A stretch of DNA of 39,630 bases from Welwitschia mirabilis (Eukaryota; Gnetophyta; Gnetopsida; Welwitschiales). This document shows, piece by piece, positions 11,475 through 24,289 of the stretch. The notes below the pieces were generated by a model. That model was given only the letters and a program-made list of their open reading frames with translations, made no database searches and had not been told where the DNA came from. The stretch is taken from NCBI GenBank assembly GCA_051453625.1, contig JBOZIK010000001.1, positions 194,729,695-194,769,324 of the forward strand, given 5' to 3'. How positions within the stretch are numbered: position 1 is the stretch's first letter; every line of letters begins with the position of its first letter. The translations under genes and the position numbers were made by a program.

Positions 11475-11861
11475 TTTTTATGCCCTAAGGATCTATTAGA
11501 AAATTAAACTACACATGCAATGAGATGTGAAAACATCATCAAGAAAGTTATCAAGTATTATTAATATAATTTACAATAAGTCAATTAGATTAGTAACTAT
11601 AATGTCCCATTTATGTTTTATATGCTTAAAAAAAGGACATTTTTGAAAAATGTGATATTCATATTTAATAGTATTATGATTACATAAGTAACAAGTTAAT
11701 TCCTTTCTAGGAATCTTAAGCCATCTTCATGTTTCAACTCTCAAATAATTAGATCCTATTCTTACTTTGCTAATTACATACTACAAGTGTTGAGGAATGG
11801 TAGTTGGTAAATAGCTTGCCTTTATATTAAGAAATTCTTTGATGCTATGAAAATAAAAATA
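11475..11861 (+). pseudogene. Possible gypsy leader and CCHC zinc-knuckle fragment
   Basis: After the presumed LTR end, the frame from 11614 reads CFICLKKGHF, and with one frame shift a further Cys codon at 11651. This matches the C-X2-C-X4-H-X4-C spacing of a gag zinc knuckle. The rest of gag is not seen and only about 140 bases separate it from the LTR, so most of gag would be deleted. The fragment ends at the Athila-like insertion at 11862. The motif is short and could be chance. Confidence 0.3.
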
Positions 11862-14179
11862 TGATGGAATTATTGCATCACTAATTTAAGTAGTCATTTC
11901 ACATTAATCAACAATTCCAAATATTATAACTAGTGAAGCAAAGAGGTTAGAGAGTAGAAAAGCACTTCATAAAGAGCGAAAGTGTGAATGTATGAGTGAG
12001 TGTAAACTATTTTATAAAGGTTAAAATACAAATTAAAAAATAATAATTCATATATACTAACAATGAAATTAACTATTAAAACCTAGTTAGCCATTACAAA
12101 ACTAGTCTCAGATTATATATAAATCTTTACATTAATATTTGAAGCATTAATCCACTATGTGCAATAAAACAAAATTTGAAAAATAAAAATTAGAGTTTTA
12201 TTAAGTTAAATACCATAATACATTACTTATGTTGAGGTCTTAAATAGAAGGATCTCACTTCAACTGATAAGATGAGGTAAGAGATCTATTGCAAGTCTCT
12301 TCCAATGGATTCCTCATAGTTGTTATTTTTGTCACATTATTTAAGTAATGATAAGGCTTTCCCTAGTGAGGCCAAGCCCCTTACTTAGGTAGATTTTGAG
12401 TTAGATGAAGATTTGGTTAGATAGTTAATTCAATTAATTACAAAACTTTATTATCGATACTTGCATTGTTAGATGAGTAAAAGTGATAATGCTTTAGTGA
12501 AACATATATGCAGGAATTTCTAAGTAATGTTATTATGATGACACTATGTGGTGATGATTTTAGTAGATATATACAATCATTAGATCATTGTTAGATAATG
12601 AAATATGGAAACACTTATAGAAGAATATTTCATTGGATACATGACTATGTAATGATCTTACATGCAAGCTTATTACTATTTGTATCATTTGGGGATATAA
12701 GTGGTAACATTTTTTTACAAGTATTTGGTTTATTCCAATTTTGCACTTACTCATGTTTAAACATTTTATCCATCTCTAAAAAGACTTATAAACCTATTCA
12801 CACTTAATTTTTCATAATTAGTACATCTTGTTTTAAGTGTTCATCTGAGTCTTCCATTAAGCCTCAATAAAACTTGATAAAGTAGGCCAATTAAAAATTA
12901 ATAAAACCCATGAAGTAAGATGTAAAAAAGTAAATAAATAAGAAATAAAAACATGATATTTCATTAACATAAATCACATTTTTATAAAAAGACAAAAATA
13001 AAAAAACAAATATGTACACTATAGTGCTTACAAAGGTGTGGAGTATAATAAGAGGAAACTATAGGAGATGGCCCATAAAAAAGAGCTATAAATGTGAATT
13101 ACTATTCTTTCACCCTAAAGGATGGATTTAAATACTCAATACCACTTACCTCAAAAGTTAAAACATTGGTTCTCTTAATGAGGTTAGCTAACTACTAGTT
13201 AATATTATTAAATCATGATTTATATTATTGGAAGAACATATGATCTAAATGAGTTAACTTCTCTTACACATTATCAATGCATTAAAACAACTTGGAATAG
13301 ATTACTATAAGTTAAAATATTTTTTTTCCATGATCTACTAGCTAAAAAATACTTGCATGTCTATTAATTACTAATTAAATAACCTCCTCAAGTTTGTAAT
13401 ATGTTGCTTTAAGCCTCCTATCCCTCCACCAGAAATCTAAACTTCTTTGACTACATCTATGATGGAGAAGTGAAAGAGAGAGCTATAATCAAATTAGATG
13501 GACCAGGTACAAAGGTAGATAATGGAGGAAGTTTTAATTTAATCATGTGCTTATTCAAAATGTCCATGTGTATTAATGTATTGATGATTATGATGGAGTT
13601 AGAAATAAATCCTACACTATTAGAAGGAGGAAAAAACTATTTGATCAATATGTCAATAAGACAAGGATAATGTAGGAAGGGCAATTTTTACTTCTTAGTG
13701 AATTCTATGATCTTGGTTCATATAAATGTTGGCAACTTGTATTTTGTGAACTACTTTAGTGCTACAAAAATTAGTAAGGCAAGGACCCTAAGGTGCTTAA
13801 CATGAGAGAAAGAGGATTATAGTTATAACTCCTTTGTGATTTAACATAGCTGCATAATTTAAAATCCATTCATGTACATCGTTTTCCCTCTTCATAAGGT
13901 ACCTATTAAAAAAGGAATTTCTATCCTTCCTAATATCTTAAGTTCTTAAGCCATATTATGAAATCTAAATTTAATCATGGTCATAGAGAATATGAATGTT
14001 GAGAATTACTTATTGTCTTTATTAGTTCTATCAATATTTAACAAGAATATTTGATCTCTATATCTAGGAATTAATCATTAGTAAATACTATTCATTTTCA
14101 ACTAAGAGCTTTAATTTTTTTCCCCATCATAGATTTATCTATCTAATTTTTAAAAAAAAAATTAAGTTATTTGTTTACA
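11862..14179 (-). repeat. 3' LTR of the Athila-like element (copy A)
   Basis: On the plus strand it starts TGATGG and ends TTTACA. It aligns by eye along its length with 21079-22977 and then 27771-28239; examples are 'attttataaagg' (12010 and 21211), 'taatg.taaggcttt' (12347 and 21546) and 'gagatggc' (13065 and 22280). It provides the uninterrupted form of the copia target: 'ctactttagtgctac' near 13749. Open frames of up to 69 codons inside it (12598-12807, 13470-13670) have no protein character and are chance. Confidence 0.8.
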
Positions 14180-15249
14180 AGAAATTAATCCTTATGGTTT
14201 CTTATTAAAGTTCTTCTTTTCTCAATACCTCAGCATCCTCAAAAGTCTCTTGTAACTAGTCCTATAGTTGTTCCTATATATGCAATTAAAGTAGATAGAT
14301 TTAACTATTTTCTTAGATTTTTCAATGAGCATGAGGATTATGAGCAAGCTACTATAAGAAAACATAAAGTATTAGTCATTCCTTAAAAGAGATATGTGAT
14401 AGGTATATAATACTCAACTCATAAAAATCATAAGTTATAAAGTCATCAAGCTTATATTGTTAAAACAAAAACACTATTTAATTATAGCATTTAGTATTTA
14501 CTCTTTCTTAATAGGATTAATATGAAAAAATAAAATCACTTTCATGCTTCATAAAAATGGTACTATTTTAATATAAATATTAATAAAACTATAAGATCTA
14601 ATGCTTTGAGTAACTATTAATCTACTCCTATTTTAATATCCATGGTTTCTAATCAGGATATAGTTGAAGGACTATTATACCCCTACTAAATGATACAACA
14701 CAATAATCTATGCTATAATTCGTTCAAATTGAAGTTGAATCATGCCACACTCTCCATAGAAAATGTGGGATATAAACCCATCTATGAAGAATTTAATTAC
14801 ATTATCATGATATTATTAAGGCATAGAGGCTATCCAAAACTCATCATAATTAGTGCTTTAAAGGTTGTAACCAAGAGAGGGCTTAGCATAGCTTTAAGAA
14901 GGTATTTCCTAGATGATGTTGCTTCTTTTGATTTCCTTATTCTTTATTTCTTTCTTTGTGTTTTTTTAACTCTTTTTTAAATTTTTTTAAGAGAAATAAA
15001 AAAGAATGCTAATTTTTGATGATTTAACTTAATAGAAAAACCACATAAGATTAAAATCAAATCTATAACATTAAGTGAATTAAAAATGAGTAGCTAATAC
15101 CTATGAAAGTTACCAATAACAAGTATAGAGAAAATATAAAAATTTATTATCCTAGAAAACATTAGAAGAATTAGTCCTCATTCATCCAGTTAATATTTCT
15201 ATTTGTATACATTTAGAAGATCAAAAATTATTCATGATTCATCAAGGAG
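14180..15249 (-). other. 3' untranslated part of the Athila-like element
   Basis: Lies between the integrase remnant and LTR copy A. Athila elements often carry an env-like frame here, but I can read none on the minus strand. A 96-codon open frame on the plus strand, 14690-14980, is among the longest gap-free frames in the window. Its start (MIQHNNLCYNSFKLK) and middle (NVGYKPIYEEFN, KLIIISALKVVTKRG) look somewhat protein-like, but I recognise no family, and it is antisense to the element. Confidence 0.45.
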
Positions 15250-16560
15250 TATCTTAAATGTAGTTCTTCTACTAATTTGGAATCTTACCTTAAGGATTAC
15301 TTTTGAAGTAAGGCTTTAAGAATTATTCGTTAAGATAAAACTTCTTATGAGTAGTGATATCTCGAATATAAATTTACCCATTACGTTAAATTTTCATAGT
15401 ACATTAGGGGCTTAATCATCTAAACAAAAGGTTATTATTAATCATACTATCTTTAATGTTGGAAGAAATTACTAATTAACTAGGTTTAAAATGGTTGAGT
15501 TAAATATGTTTAACATGATAATGTTTATCTTGAGCTTTGGTGATAAACTAATGAATAATGGATTAGGTTCCTTTTTAATCAAGATGTTGAATTTAGAAGA
15601 GGTCATTCTAGAGCTTATATTCTTGATCTACTAAGTTTAAGGTATGACATGTCTTAAAATAATAAAAATTAATATCACTAAGAAGCATACAAGGTCTACT
15701 AGAAATTAATTCATAAGGAAAGAAGCTAAGATAATTTTACCAAGTTTTTTTATAAGAATAAAGCAAATCATTAATTATAAATCCCAATTCTTTCATGAAG
15801 AGACACTATTTTTTTGAAGTATTTTCTTGATTTTTCTAATACCATTTTCAACCTAACCACTATTTAGGAATGCTAAGAATTAGCATCATAATGTTTAATC
15901 CCTACTTATAAGAGAAATTTTTTAAGCATCTTATTAATAAAATAAGTTCCTTAATTACTTGAAAGAATTATAACAAGATCAAAATGAGAGAAAATATGGG
16001 ATTCATTGAAATGATAAATAATTAAGGCATCATTGATTTTGTTAGGAAGAGATTATATTCACTTAATCACATAATTAGTTGTGACTAATATGTATTTATT
16101 TCAATAATATGATGGATTTAAAGGTCCAATAAAATCAATTTTTTAATAATCCAAAGACTAACACTTTATAATAGATCAATTTGGCATGTCCTAATTATAA
16201 TACAATCCTCCAAATTTTAGACAAGCTTGTATCTCTTAATTAATTCAAAAAAAATTCATGAAATAAGAAAAACCAATAAAATGTCATGAGAAGAATTTAC
16301 ATAACTATATTCTTATAACTAAAATTTTCTTCACAAAATTCTCCATAATAGAGTTGTATAATTTTTTGTTATTCCATTTAGAATGCATTTCCTCATAAGT
16401 TAATCTTTATATCTTCTCTATAAAAAGGGAACACCCACTCATATTCACCTCTCTTATGGAGAAAGACTTTACGTCAGGATGAATTTCAAGTAGAAGGTAT
16501 TTTAAATGTAATAAGATATTTAACAATGTCTACATATGAAGGATCCAGATATTTTACATA
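15250..16560 (-). pseudogene. Athila-like integrase remnant
   Basis: Read on the minus strand: the end of the zinc-binding region near 16200-16250 (KFGGLYYN.DMPN), then the core LDY.KIDFIGPLNPS at about 16155-16105, which keeps the first catalytic Asp; KYILVTTNYV near 16090; NDALIIYHF near 16020; and ILSSN.GTYFINKML near 15960-15910, where the second catalytic Asp has become Asn and the next Gln codon a stop (both transitions). The region YFKKIVSLHERIGIYN follows near 15800. Many stops occur. The wording matches Athila/Tat integrases better than chromoviruses. Confidence 0.85.
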
Positions 16561-16599
16561 TTAGTATTTTACTTATTAAAGAAATAATAAGCTTTCATT

Positions 16600-18110
16600 T
16601 GAAAATTCATCCTTAGCCATTAAAGGTTTTGAGAACAGGGAAAAGATAAGTGGGAAAGATGAGTAGCTATAACATTTTTCTTTCCAATTTTATCTTTCAT
16701 GGTAAGGTTGAATTCTTAAAGTAGCAAGATTCACCTTATAAGCTGAGTTATTATTACTAATTTATCCATAAGATAATGAATGGTAGAATGATCTATTTAG
16801 ACATTATTTTGATATCCGATCCAATAATGATAAACTTTTTCAAGAAAATAAATAATAATTAGTAATGCTTTCTTGATAGCTATATAATTCAGTTGAGTAA
16901 CTTAATGAGTTTTACTACTATAAGTAATAATATGAAAATCTTTATTTATTTTTCTGACCTCATACTTCACTAATGGCATGATCAGTAGAATTACACAGTA
17001 TTTAGAGAATTTATCCGATTAATTCCAATCAATATAAGAGTTGCATAAATTCTATCTTTTATGATTTAAAAGAATTCTTGGCAAGGATGAGCCCACTCAA
17101 ATTGAACATCCTTGTTTATAAGTTGAAAAATATATTTACATATTTTTTAAAAGTCTTTATTAAACCTCCTATAAATTCTAATTCGATATAGAAGGGATAT
17201 AACTTACTTAAGGTTGGTTGACAGTGTCATATCCTTAATAAATTAGACCTTATATGCATCAAATCTAATCCCATGTTCTTACATAATATGTATATGTACA
17301 ATACCATTTTAAACTAAGGATATAATCTTTTCCAACTAAGTTTCAAACTATTTTTTATGAATCTATCCAATGCTCTTCCTAATCTTTCTAAGGTTTGGTT
17401 AAAAGAATATCCTCATAATGAGAAATAATCCATCAATAATTGAATGCATTCCTCTAACATATTAGTGAGGATACCTAATATATCTCTTTAAAAGGTTTCC
17501 ATAGCATTACATAAGCCAAACAAAATTGTTGTATATGCATAAATTACAAAAATGAGGTAAAAGAATACTTGAATTGATTCTTATCTATAATATAAATGTG
17601 ATTGTATCCAATATAGCCATGTGAAAAGTAATATATTCTTGTCCCTATGACCAATATAAAATCTAATCTAAGAAGGATAAATAGAAATAATACTTTTTAT
17701 ATATTTATTTAATTTTTAAAAATAAATAAAAAATCTTCATTTTTCTCCTTTTTTAAAACTATTATTAAGGGAATAACCCATTTATTATTAGTGATAGGAT
17801 AAATAATATTAGCATGTTATAGAGCTGGGCTTAATCCTTTTTATACTTGTCTTATTAGCTTAGTATTTTCCTCTAAATAGATTTTATGTTAAATATTGAA
17901 AAGATAAACACCATAAATGTTTATGATTTCATAAAAGAGTTTGAGATTTTCTCATTAATGCATCAAATAATTGAGCTTTGTTAATTTGGAATAAATTAAA
18001 TGATAAAATTAAAGATTTTCTAAGATCACAATAAACAAGATATATTTAAGGTTGATAGGAAATTCACTTTATTTTGATTAGTTTATTAGAAGTTCCACTT
18101 CTTATTATGA
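16600..18110 (-). pseudogene. Athila-like reverse transcriptase and RNase H remnant
   Basis: On the minus strand: SEFPINLKY near 18065, IYPITNNKWVIPLIIVLKK near 17805-17745, then an apparent deletion of the next part of RT, SHGYIGYNHIYI near 17620, and the polymerase active-site area LLMDYFSL.GYSFNQTLERL near 17440-17370. The catalytic pair Asp-Asp is Asp-Tyr here (codons at 17425-17433). RNase H follows and ends with NVIATHLSHLS near 16680-16640, the usual RNase H end ('ADHLS'). Frame changes and stops throughout. The order RT, RNase H, integrase on the minus strand is consistent with one element. Confidence 0.85.
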
Positions 18111-18399
18111 AATAAGTTCATGAGGTTATTGTAGGATTTACCTTATTTTAATATAAAAAATCAATTCTTGAATTTAATCAAAACAGAGAATACTTTCTTT
18201 TAATAAATTCTTATTTAGTTGGTATAAATTAGAAGAGCTCAAATAAATTGACAAGTCCTTAGTACTAGCATGACAAGAAGAAATAGATTTAAAATGGGTT
18301 AGTACTAGGACTACTTTAGAGGTTTGAGTTGAAATTGGTTTGAAATACTTAATCATTGAATTTACTACTTTAGAAACTTCATCTAATACTTCTCTCTTT

Positions 18400-18749
18400 T
18401 TAGCTACATTAAAAGTTATAATATAAATGTTTAATTTCTAAAACCTTAGGTCATTTCAGTATCAATGATGAAATGGTGGTAGCACAAAATGCTCCCCCTA
18501 AGATTAAGGCATATGAATCTTTCTTTTCTACCTAGAAAAACCAAAATGAGCTACGTAGGATTCTTTATCAATTTAAAGCATAAGGTCTTTAATCATTCCT
18601 ATTGGCTTAGCAGTTGAAGCATCTACTAGCCCAAGGATTATATTAGTAGGTTGAATTCTTTTCTCCAATTGTAATCATTTAATAATGTAAAGAGGTATAA
18701 AATTAACACTTTATTTCTAGTTTATTATACATTCATTACCTCTTACTTT
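18400..18749 (-). pseudogene. Retropepsin remnant of the Athila-like element
   Basis: The best preserved stretch, minus strand 18675-18570, reads QLEKRIQPTNIILGLVDAST and then AKPIGMIKDLML, the wording of the Athila protease area downstream of the catalytic Asp-Thr/Ser-Gly. A little further (18545-18480) come pieces around HMP...GEHF, matching the Ile-Leu-Gly-Arg-Pro-Phe area. I cannot see the catalytic DTG/DSG itself. Open frame 18174-18356 lies just downstream and has no clear family. Confidence 0.65.
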
Positions 18750-20489
18750 CTTATAAAACTATTCTTATGATAGCTACTCTTGGAGCTCTATATTTATATC
18801 ATTTAGAGCTAGAAAATATGTTGTGCTTTATATTATAAATACTCTCTTTAGCATAGCCATATTTTTATTCCTAGTTACTAAATCTCTAAAATATTTGATA
18901 TATTATATTTTATTTGAAGGATCTTTCAAAGTGGTAAACTAATATTAGTTCTCTTCATTAATTCTATTAAGTATTTGTCATACATTAAAGTTGGTTCTAA
19001 TCATTCCATATAAGTATTTGATTCTTTGTTAACTTTTCTTTTTCCATTATCATAAGATGTAGAGATGTAAGTTGGTCTAGATTAAGTGTAAAATCTAACT
19101 TCTTTAATGTCATCCTTACTTTTACCTTCATTTGAATGTATAGAATTTTTAGGATTGATACTTATTCCTCTTGAAGTTACTACACTATAATCCTCCACAT
19201 TATTTTTGCTTGCATAAGGTTAAGATGGAATGGTTCCTTGTTTTTATTGGTCACACACGATGATTTTCTATAAGATGCCTAATTTATTCCTCATGGTTAT
19301 GTTGGATTCTTGAGTTTTATTAATGATACTAACTAAATTAAATTTAATGTATCTTTTTATTGAGGATTATTTTGTAATTGCCTCTTTAATAATATGGATT
19401 TTAATTATTCTAAGATAATCTAAGAACATTATTATAAAGGATCAGAATCAAGAGTTAAATTCTCCTATGAAGTCTCCTAAAGTAATGCATTTTTTAAGAA
19501 TTAAAAGCACATATTTTCTAAAAAATATGTTTTATGGCCATCATTCTTCCAAAGATAATAAGAAGTAACATTAGGTTGAAAGAAGAGGTTTTCTCATTTT
19601 TCTTTAAGACATTTAAATCCTTTAGGTTTGAAGACACTTATTTCATTATTGAATTAAAGGTTTAAATTAGGAATAATTCCTTAGAAGTTTGATAATTTTC
19701 TAATGCATTAACTTCTTTTGATAATCACTCACTAATTTAGTTTTAACTTTTCATTGATTTAAAGGACATGTTTTACTCATCTCATGAATTTATTCCAACT
19801 TCTTCTATGATGTTATAGGATTTTATTTAGGATGTTTTTCCCATGTACAAAATCTATTGTTTGTTTAGTTTGAGGATTAAGTCATTTAAGGAAGTATCCT
19901 ACAGTTGGTAAGAATAAAACTTACTACTTATGTTTTGGCTAACATAACCTAAAATTTATTTAAAAGCTACACAATACTCCTCCTTATTTGTTTTCTTTAA
20001 ATCCATTCAGTAGCTTCTTTAATTATTTTATTCTATAGATAATCATATATTGCTCAATGTAGATTACACCCTTGCCCCATGCATTAATTCTATGATTAGT
20101 TAAGAAGTTAAATCACATTTTTTTATTTTCCCTAATAATTAGCTAAAAGACATTTGAAAATGTTCTTTCATCATAACATTTTTAGTTGCTCTGGAAATCC
20201 ATTCAATGTTAATGAGGTGGCCATAAGGAACTTCATTATAATCGCCATGAAATGTAGGATACATAGAGAAATTGTAAATTTCAACATCCTTAGCACTTGT
20301 TAAATGAAATAGGTTTTTGAATCTAAATTTCCTATTTAACAATAACTTTCTTAATGAATCATTTGATATGTTTGAAGTTATTATTGTATTATTCAAGTAA
20401 GTACTAGTTGAATGATAAGATGAATTTAGAGAAGAAATTTGGTAAAGTAGGAAAATGAGAAAACTTATTATGATTAGAATGATTTTCAA
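18750..20489 (-). pseudogene. Athila-like gag remnant and linker
   Basis: An open frame of 116 codons (20489 to 20139) starts with a Met and a hydrophobic run (MKIILIIISFLIFLLYQIS), which is an AT-bias product rather than a convincing signal peptide. Its later half, MYPTFHGDYNEVPYGHLINI and EWISRA, matches the start of the plant gypsy gag capsid domain (family wording: Phe-x-Gly-x-x-x-Glu-x-Pro...Leu). Downstream to about 19350 only scattered gag-like words remain, and 18750-19350 is a degraded linker to the protease. Position between primer site and protease supports gag. Confidence 0.6.
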
Positions 20490-21055
20490 ATTTAATATAT
20501 TGAGTTTAAATTCAATAGGAAGTGGAATTTCTAATAGCTCCCTAAAATATAATTCCTAATATAACTCTTCTTTATTTGAATTTAATCTAGAATTATGGTC
20601 TTTTAATACTTTAATAATCCATATTCAATGTTTTCTCTAGTTAATTTGTTATCATTCTTCAACCCAACAAGCATTTGATAGCTAATGTAGTATTAGATAA
20701 AACAAAATAAATGAACTAATTTTCTTTAATTTATTAACAAATGTGTAGAAGTTCATAGATCCTTGATAACTAGAATTATAAAAGATGGGCTTATTAATGA
20801 CTATGTTAAATGTAAGATATAAGAGTGTAAAAGATTTTAATCACAAAGATCATATAATGTTAGTCTTTAATGGTTAATATAAGATAAACAAATGAAAAAA
20901 TAATTATGGAAGAGTAGAGTAGTCAAAATCAAGTAGAGTTTATAAATTGTTCCCTCACTTAAATCAATATTAAAATTCATTAAAGGACAAAATAAAGCAT
21001 GGAAGAATTAACCTTGCCTACAAGATACTCTTCACTTAGGAATACTTGCTTGGCC
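20490..21055 (-). other. Untranslated leader of the Athila-like element
   Basis: Between primer site and gag. AT-rich, no readable protein and no notable repeat. Confidence 0.5.
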
Positions 21056-21073
21056 TTTTTGGTAATGGTGCTA
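21056..21073 (-). other. Primer-binding site, tRNA-Asp type
   Basis: The minus strand reads TAGCACCATTACCAAAAA. The reverse complement of the plant tRNA-Asp 3' end is TGGCGCCGTTGCCGGGGA. Ten of 18 bases match and all eight differences are G-to-A. It lies five bases inside the LTR end at 21079, as expected for a primer site of an Athila-like element. Confidence 0.65.
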
Positions 21074-21078
21074 AAATT

Positions 21079-22977
21079 TGATGTGACTATTATAACACTC
21101 ATTTTAGTATTTATTTTACATCAATTAATAATCTCAAACATCATGATCAATTAAGACAAGAGGCTAGAAAGTAGAAGAACATTTAAGAAAGAGATAATGT
21201 AAATTATTTTATAAAAGGTTAAATTATAGATAAAAAGAAATAATAATGCATCTATATTAATAATGCAAGTCACTATGAAGACCAAGTTGACTATCATCTA
21301 ACTAGTTTGAAACTATGTATCAATCCTTACATTAACTATTTAAACATCAATACACTAGGCACATTAAAACATATTTTAAAAATAAAAAGTAGCCTTTTAA
21401 TAAGTTAAATATCAACCTTCATAACTTACATATAAAGTTTGAACACAAGGTCTCATTTTAACTAACAATAAGAGATAAGGAACCTTGTTCTAAGTTTCTG
21501 CTAATGGATTTCTCATAGCTCCTATATATGTTACATAATTCAAGTAATGAGAAGGCTTTCCTTGGAAAGAAGAAGGATTTCCTTAGAAAGGAGAAGCCTC
21601 TTTTTTAAATAGCTTTTAATATGAAGATTAAGTATAAAGTTAAGTGGATTAGTTACAAAATTACTATTATCACTTTTTTAATGCTTTTAGTTAAACATAG
21701 ATGAGGGAATTTCTAGATTCTATCACTAGGACGATGCCACACTATAAGGATTTAAAAAACAATATATGATTGTTGGATCCTCATTAGGAAATGAGATGTT
21801 GTAAAACTCATAGAATAATGTGTTACTAGATACATGATTAGGTAATGGTCTTACATGTAAATTTGTTGTTACTAGTATCATTGAGTGAAGAAACTAGTGA
21901 GACTTTTTATACATGTTTTTTTCTATAATTTCTTACTTAATCAAGTCTTAATCTTTTATAAGTATTTGCAAAGACATATAACTTTATTGACACTTAATTT
22001 ATTACTACTAGGAACTTTCATTGGTCTCACTTAGAGTGTTTATCATAGTCCCCTTCTTAGCTCTTACTAGATCTTAATAAGATAAGCTAATTAAAAATGA
22101 ATAATACTCATGAAGAAAGATGAAAAATGTTAAGTAATAATAAATATAAATTTAATAATTCATTAATGTAAATTTTTTTTTACAAAAATTAAAATAAAAA
22201 AAAAATATGTACATTATAGTGTTCATCAAATGCATCAAGTATGGAAAGAACGAGAAGCAAAAGAAGAGGAAACTATAAGAGATGGCTCCTAAAAAGAGGC
22301 TAAAAATGTAAATTCCTCTTCTTTCCCTCTAACAAGGGAATCTAAATCCTCAATATCATTTACTTCAAAGGTTAAAATTATTATTCTATTAGTGGAATTG
22401 TATAACTACTAATTGATTCTATTAAATTGGGATCTTTGCTACCAGAAACATTTATCATCATTTAATGCATTTCATGATACACATTATCCATACATTGGAA
22501 TACCTTCATATAGACTATTGTAAGTAGTAAATCAAAATATTCCCTTATGTGAGTGATTTAATAGTCCATAATTCTTTCATAATTACTAGATTCTAATCAA
22601 TTAATGTCCTTATATTTGTCATATGTGATTTTTGGCCTACTATTCTCTCCACTAAGGATATAAAATACTCTAACTACATTTATGATATATGAATACAAGA
22701 GGAAGCTATAGATAAAGTAAATAAATCAAGTGTGGTATATGATGTAGAAAGCTTTAGGTGAAGCATATGCTTCTTTCTAATGCCCATCTTTCTCAATTTA
22801 TTAATGGTCAAAATGATCTAAAAATAAATCTTGCCTTAGTAGGAGGAGGAACAAATTACATGATTGATTTTTCAATAAGATAAGCATATGAAAGGAAGGT
22901 TGATTTTTAATCTTTAATAAATTCTATGATACTAGTATAAATGAATGTAGGTAATTTGTACTCTAGACAGTACTTTA
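21079..22977 (-). repeat. 5' LTR of the Athila-like element (copy B), first part
   Basis: Starts TGATGTGAC on the plus strand next to the primer site and aligns with copy A from 11862 to about 13750. It stops at 22977, where the copia LTR begins; the text 'cagtacttta' there matches 'aactacttta' of copy A. Confidence 0.8.
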
Positions 22978-23360
22978 TGTTAGAAGAATCACACTAGTAA
23001 CAAAACATTTACATAACATGTTTCATTTCTCCAAGCAAATTTACTTCATCTAATCAAAGAAGACTCTAAGTTTTGAATATTTGTTTATGTATTAAATTAA
23101 TCTAATTACTCCAAATAAAGCATCACAACTATTTAAAAGTTTCACCATTAAGAGTTAGATCTTTTTGTATAATTTATAAATTATACTATTCCACATCATA
23201 TGTGTGTAATCTAGTTGTAATTCATTTATTTAATAACTTATTTCATTAACTTTATAAAATGTGTTTTGCATAATCTTAATTCTTATGCTTTCATACTTTT
23301 TATTTCATGTTTCATTAAGTTTCTTGTACTCCATTTTGCTTCTACACATAAACTCTTAAG
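22978..23360 (+). repeat. 5' LTR of the copia element
   Basis: Starts TGTTAGAAGAATCACAC and aligns with 27462-27770, sharing 'taacatgtttcatt' and 'tttcattaagtttctt'. Roughly 380 bases. The 3' copy is shorter because of small deletions. A start TGTTAGAA is common among plant copia LTRs. Confidence 0.85.
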
Positions 23361-23361
23361 A

Positions 23362-23373
23362 TGGTATTAAGGT
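23362..23373 (+). other. Primer-binding site, tRNA-Met type (decayed)
   Basis: TGGTATTAAGGT followed by AAAGCCATG resembles the canonical TGGTATCAGAGC plus following bases of plant copia elements. It lies right after the 5' LTR. Confidence 0.65.
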
Positions 23374-23389
23374 AAAGCCATGAACATGA

Positions 23390-24289
23390 CATAAAGATAC
23401 CCTACAATATTGATGGTAGCATAGAATATAAAACACTTGATGAAGATGCTATTTCATAACTAGCAAACAAATTTAGTATTAATATATCACTAGATAATTA
23501 TGACATAAAAAAGGCATGTGTTGCCTTTGTATACAGGACTACATTAGGATTGTTCTTTGGGAAGAACATGGACCTTAATGATATGAACTACAACATCTAG
23601 AAGATAAGGATAAAGGATTATCTAGTAGGTTAAAGACCTCACAATTACCTAGATAAAACTATTTTCATGAAGAAAGAGGAAGATGCATGCTTGACCAAAC
23701 TTATCATAGTAATAAATGTTCGTGCTAAATCCTATGATTTATAGTATCAGAGATCCTAAAGAACTTTCTAACTTCTTAGAAAATACCTTTTAGGCTAAGA
23801 AGGAACCATACAAATACTCACTAATTCATAAAATTTTCATAATCAAACATGAAAATCATGAAGTTTAAACTAATCTAAAGAATAAAACCATTGGCCTAAA
23901 AGTATGAATTAAGGATTAACATGATAGGGTGGATGATTACTTTAAGAACTACATTCAAAATTCTAGATATTTCTCAAAGCATCAAAGCATGCTAATAAAT
24001 CCTATTTATTTGACCAACTAATGGTAAAATTTTATCAAGATAAAATAGAAATAATAATAAGAGAAACTAAAGCAAGCATATGTTTTACTGCATCTGAGCA
24101 AATACAAAGCAAGAAGGAAAAACTAATATTTTGCAAATTATACAATAATATGATCTACCACTTTTGATATCTTTATTTAAAGAACTTAAATAATATGTAA
24201 TATAAGAATAATCAAAATAAGGACAATAAGGAGGACAAGGATAATAATTGTAGAATCTCAATCATAGGTGATGATGAGATTTTTCAAGA
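23390..24289 (+). pseudogene. Copia gag remnant
   Basis: Near 23575-23625 the frame LNDMNYN.WKIRIKDYLVG (one stop replacing Ile or similar) matches the start of plant copia gag ('NY..WK....L'). It continues with KTIFMKKEEDACLTKLIIV near 23655-23715. Near 24060-24120 comes SICFTASEQIQSKKEKLIFC and then residues where the zinc knuckle should be, but the CCHC pattern is not preserved. Several stops and frame changes. Confidence 0.65.

Noticed and set aside
11600-11660. Zinc knuckle as evidence of an endogenous pararetrovirus
   Set aside because: A single short CCHC pattern with a frame shift is not enough, and the neighbouring LTR-like sequence favours a gypsy element.
12560-12807. Two overlapping opposite-strand frames at 12.6 kb
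   Set aside because: They lie in the Athila LTR copy A and are not kept in copy B.
20430-20489. Hydrophobic start of the Athila gag frame as a signal peptide or membrane protein
   Set aside because: Runs of Ile, Leu and Phe are a product of AT-rich codons, and the downstream sequence is gag-like.
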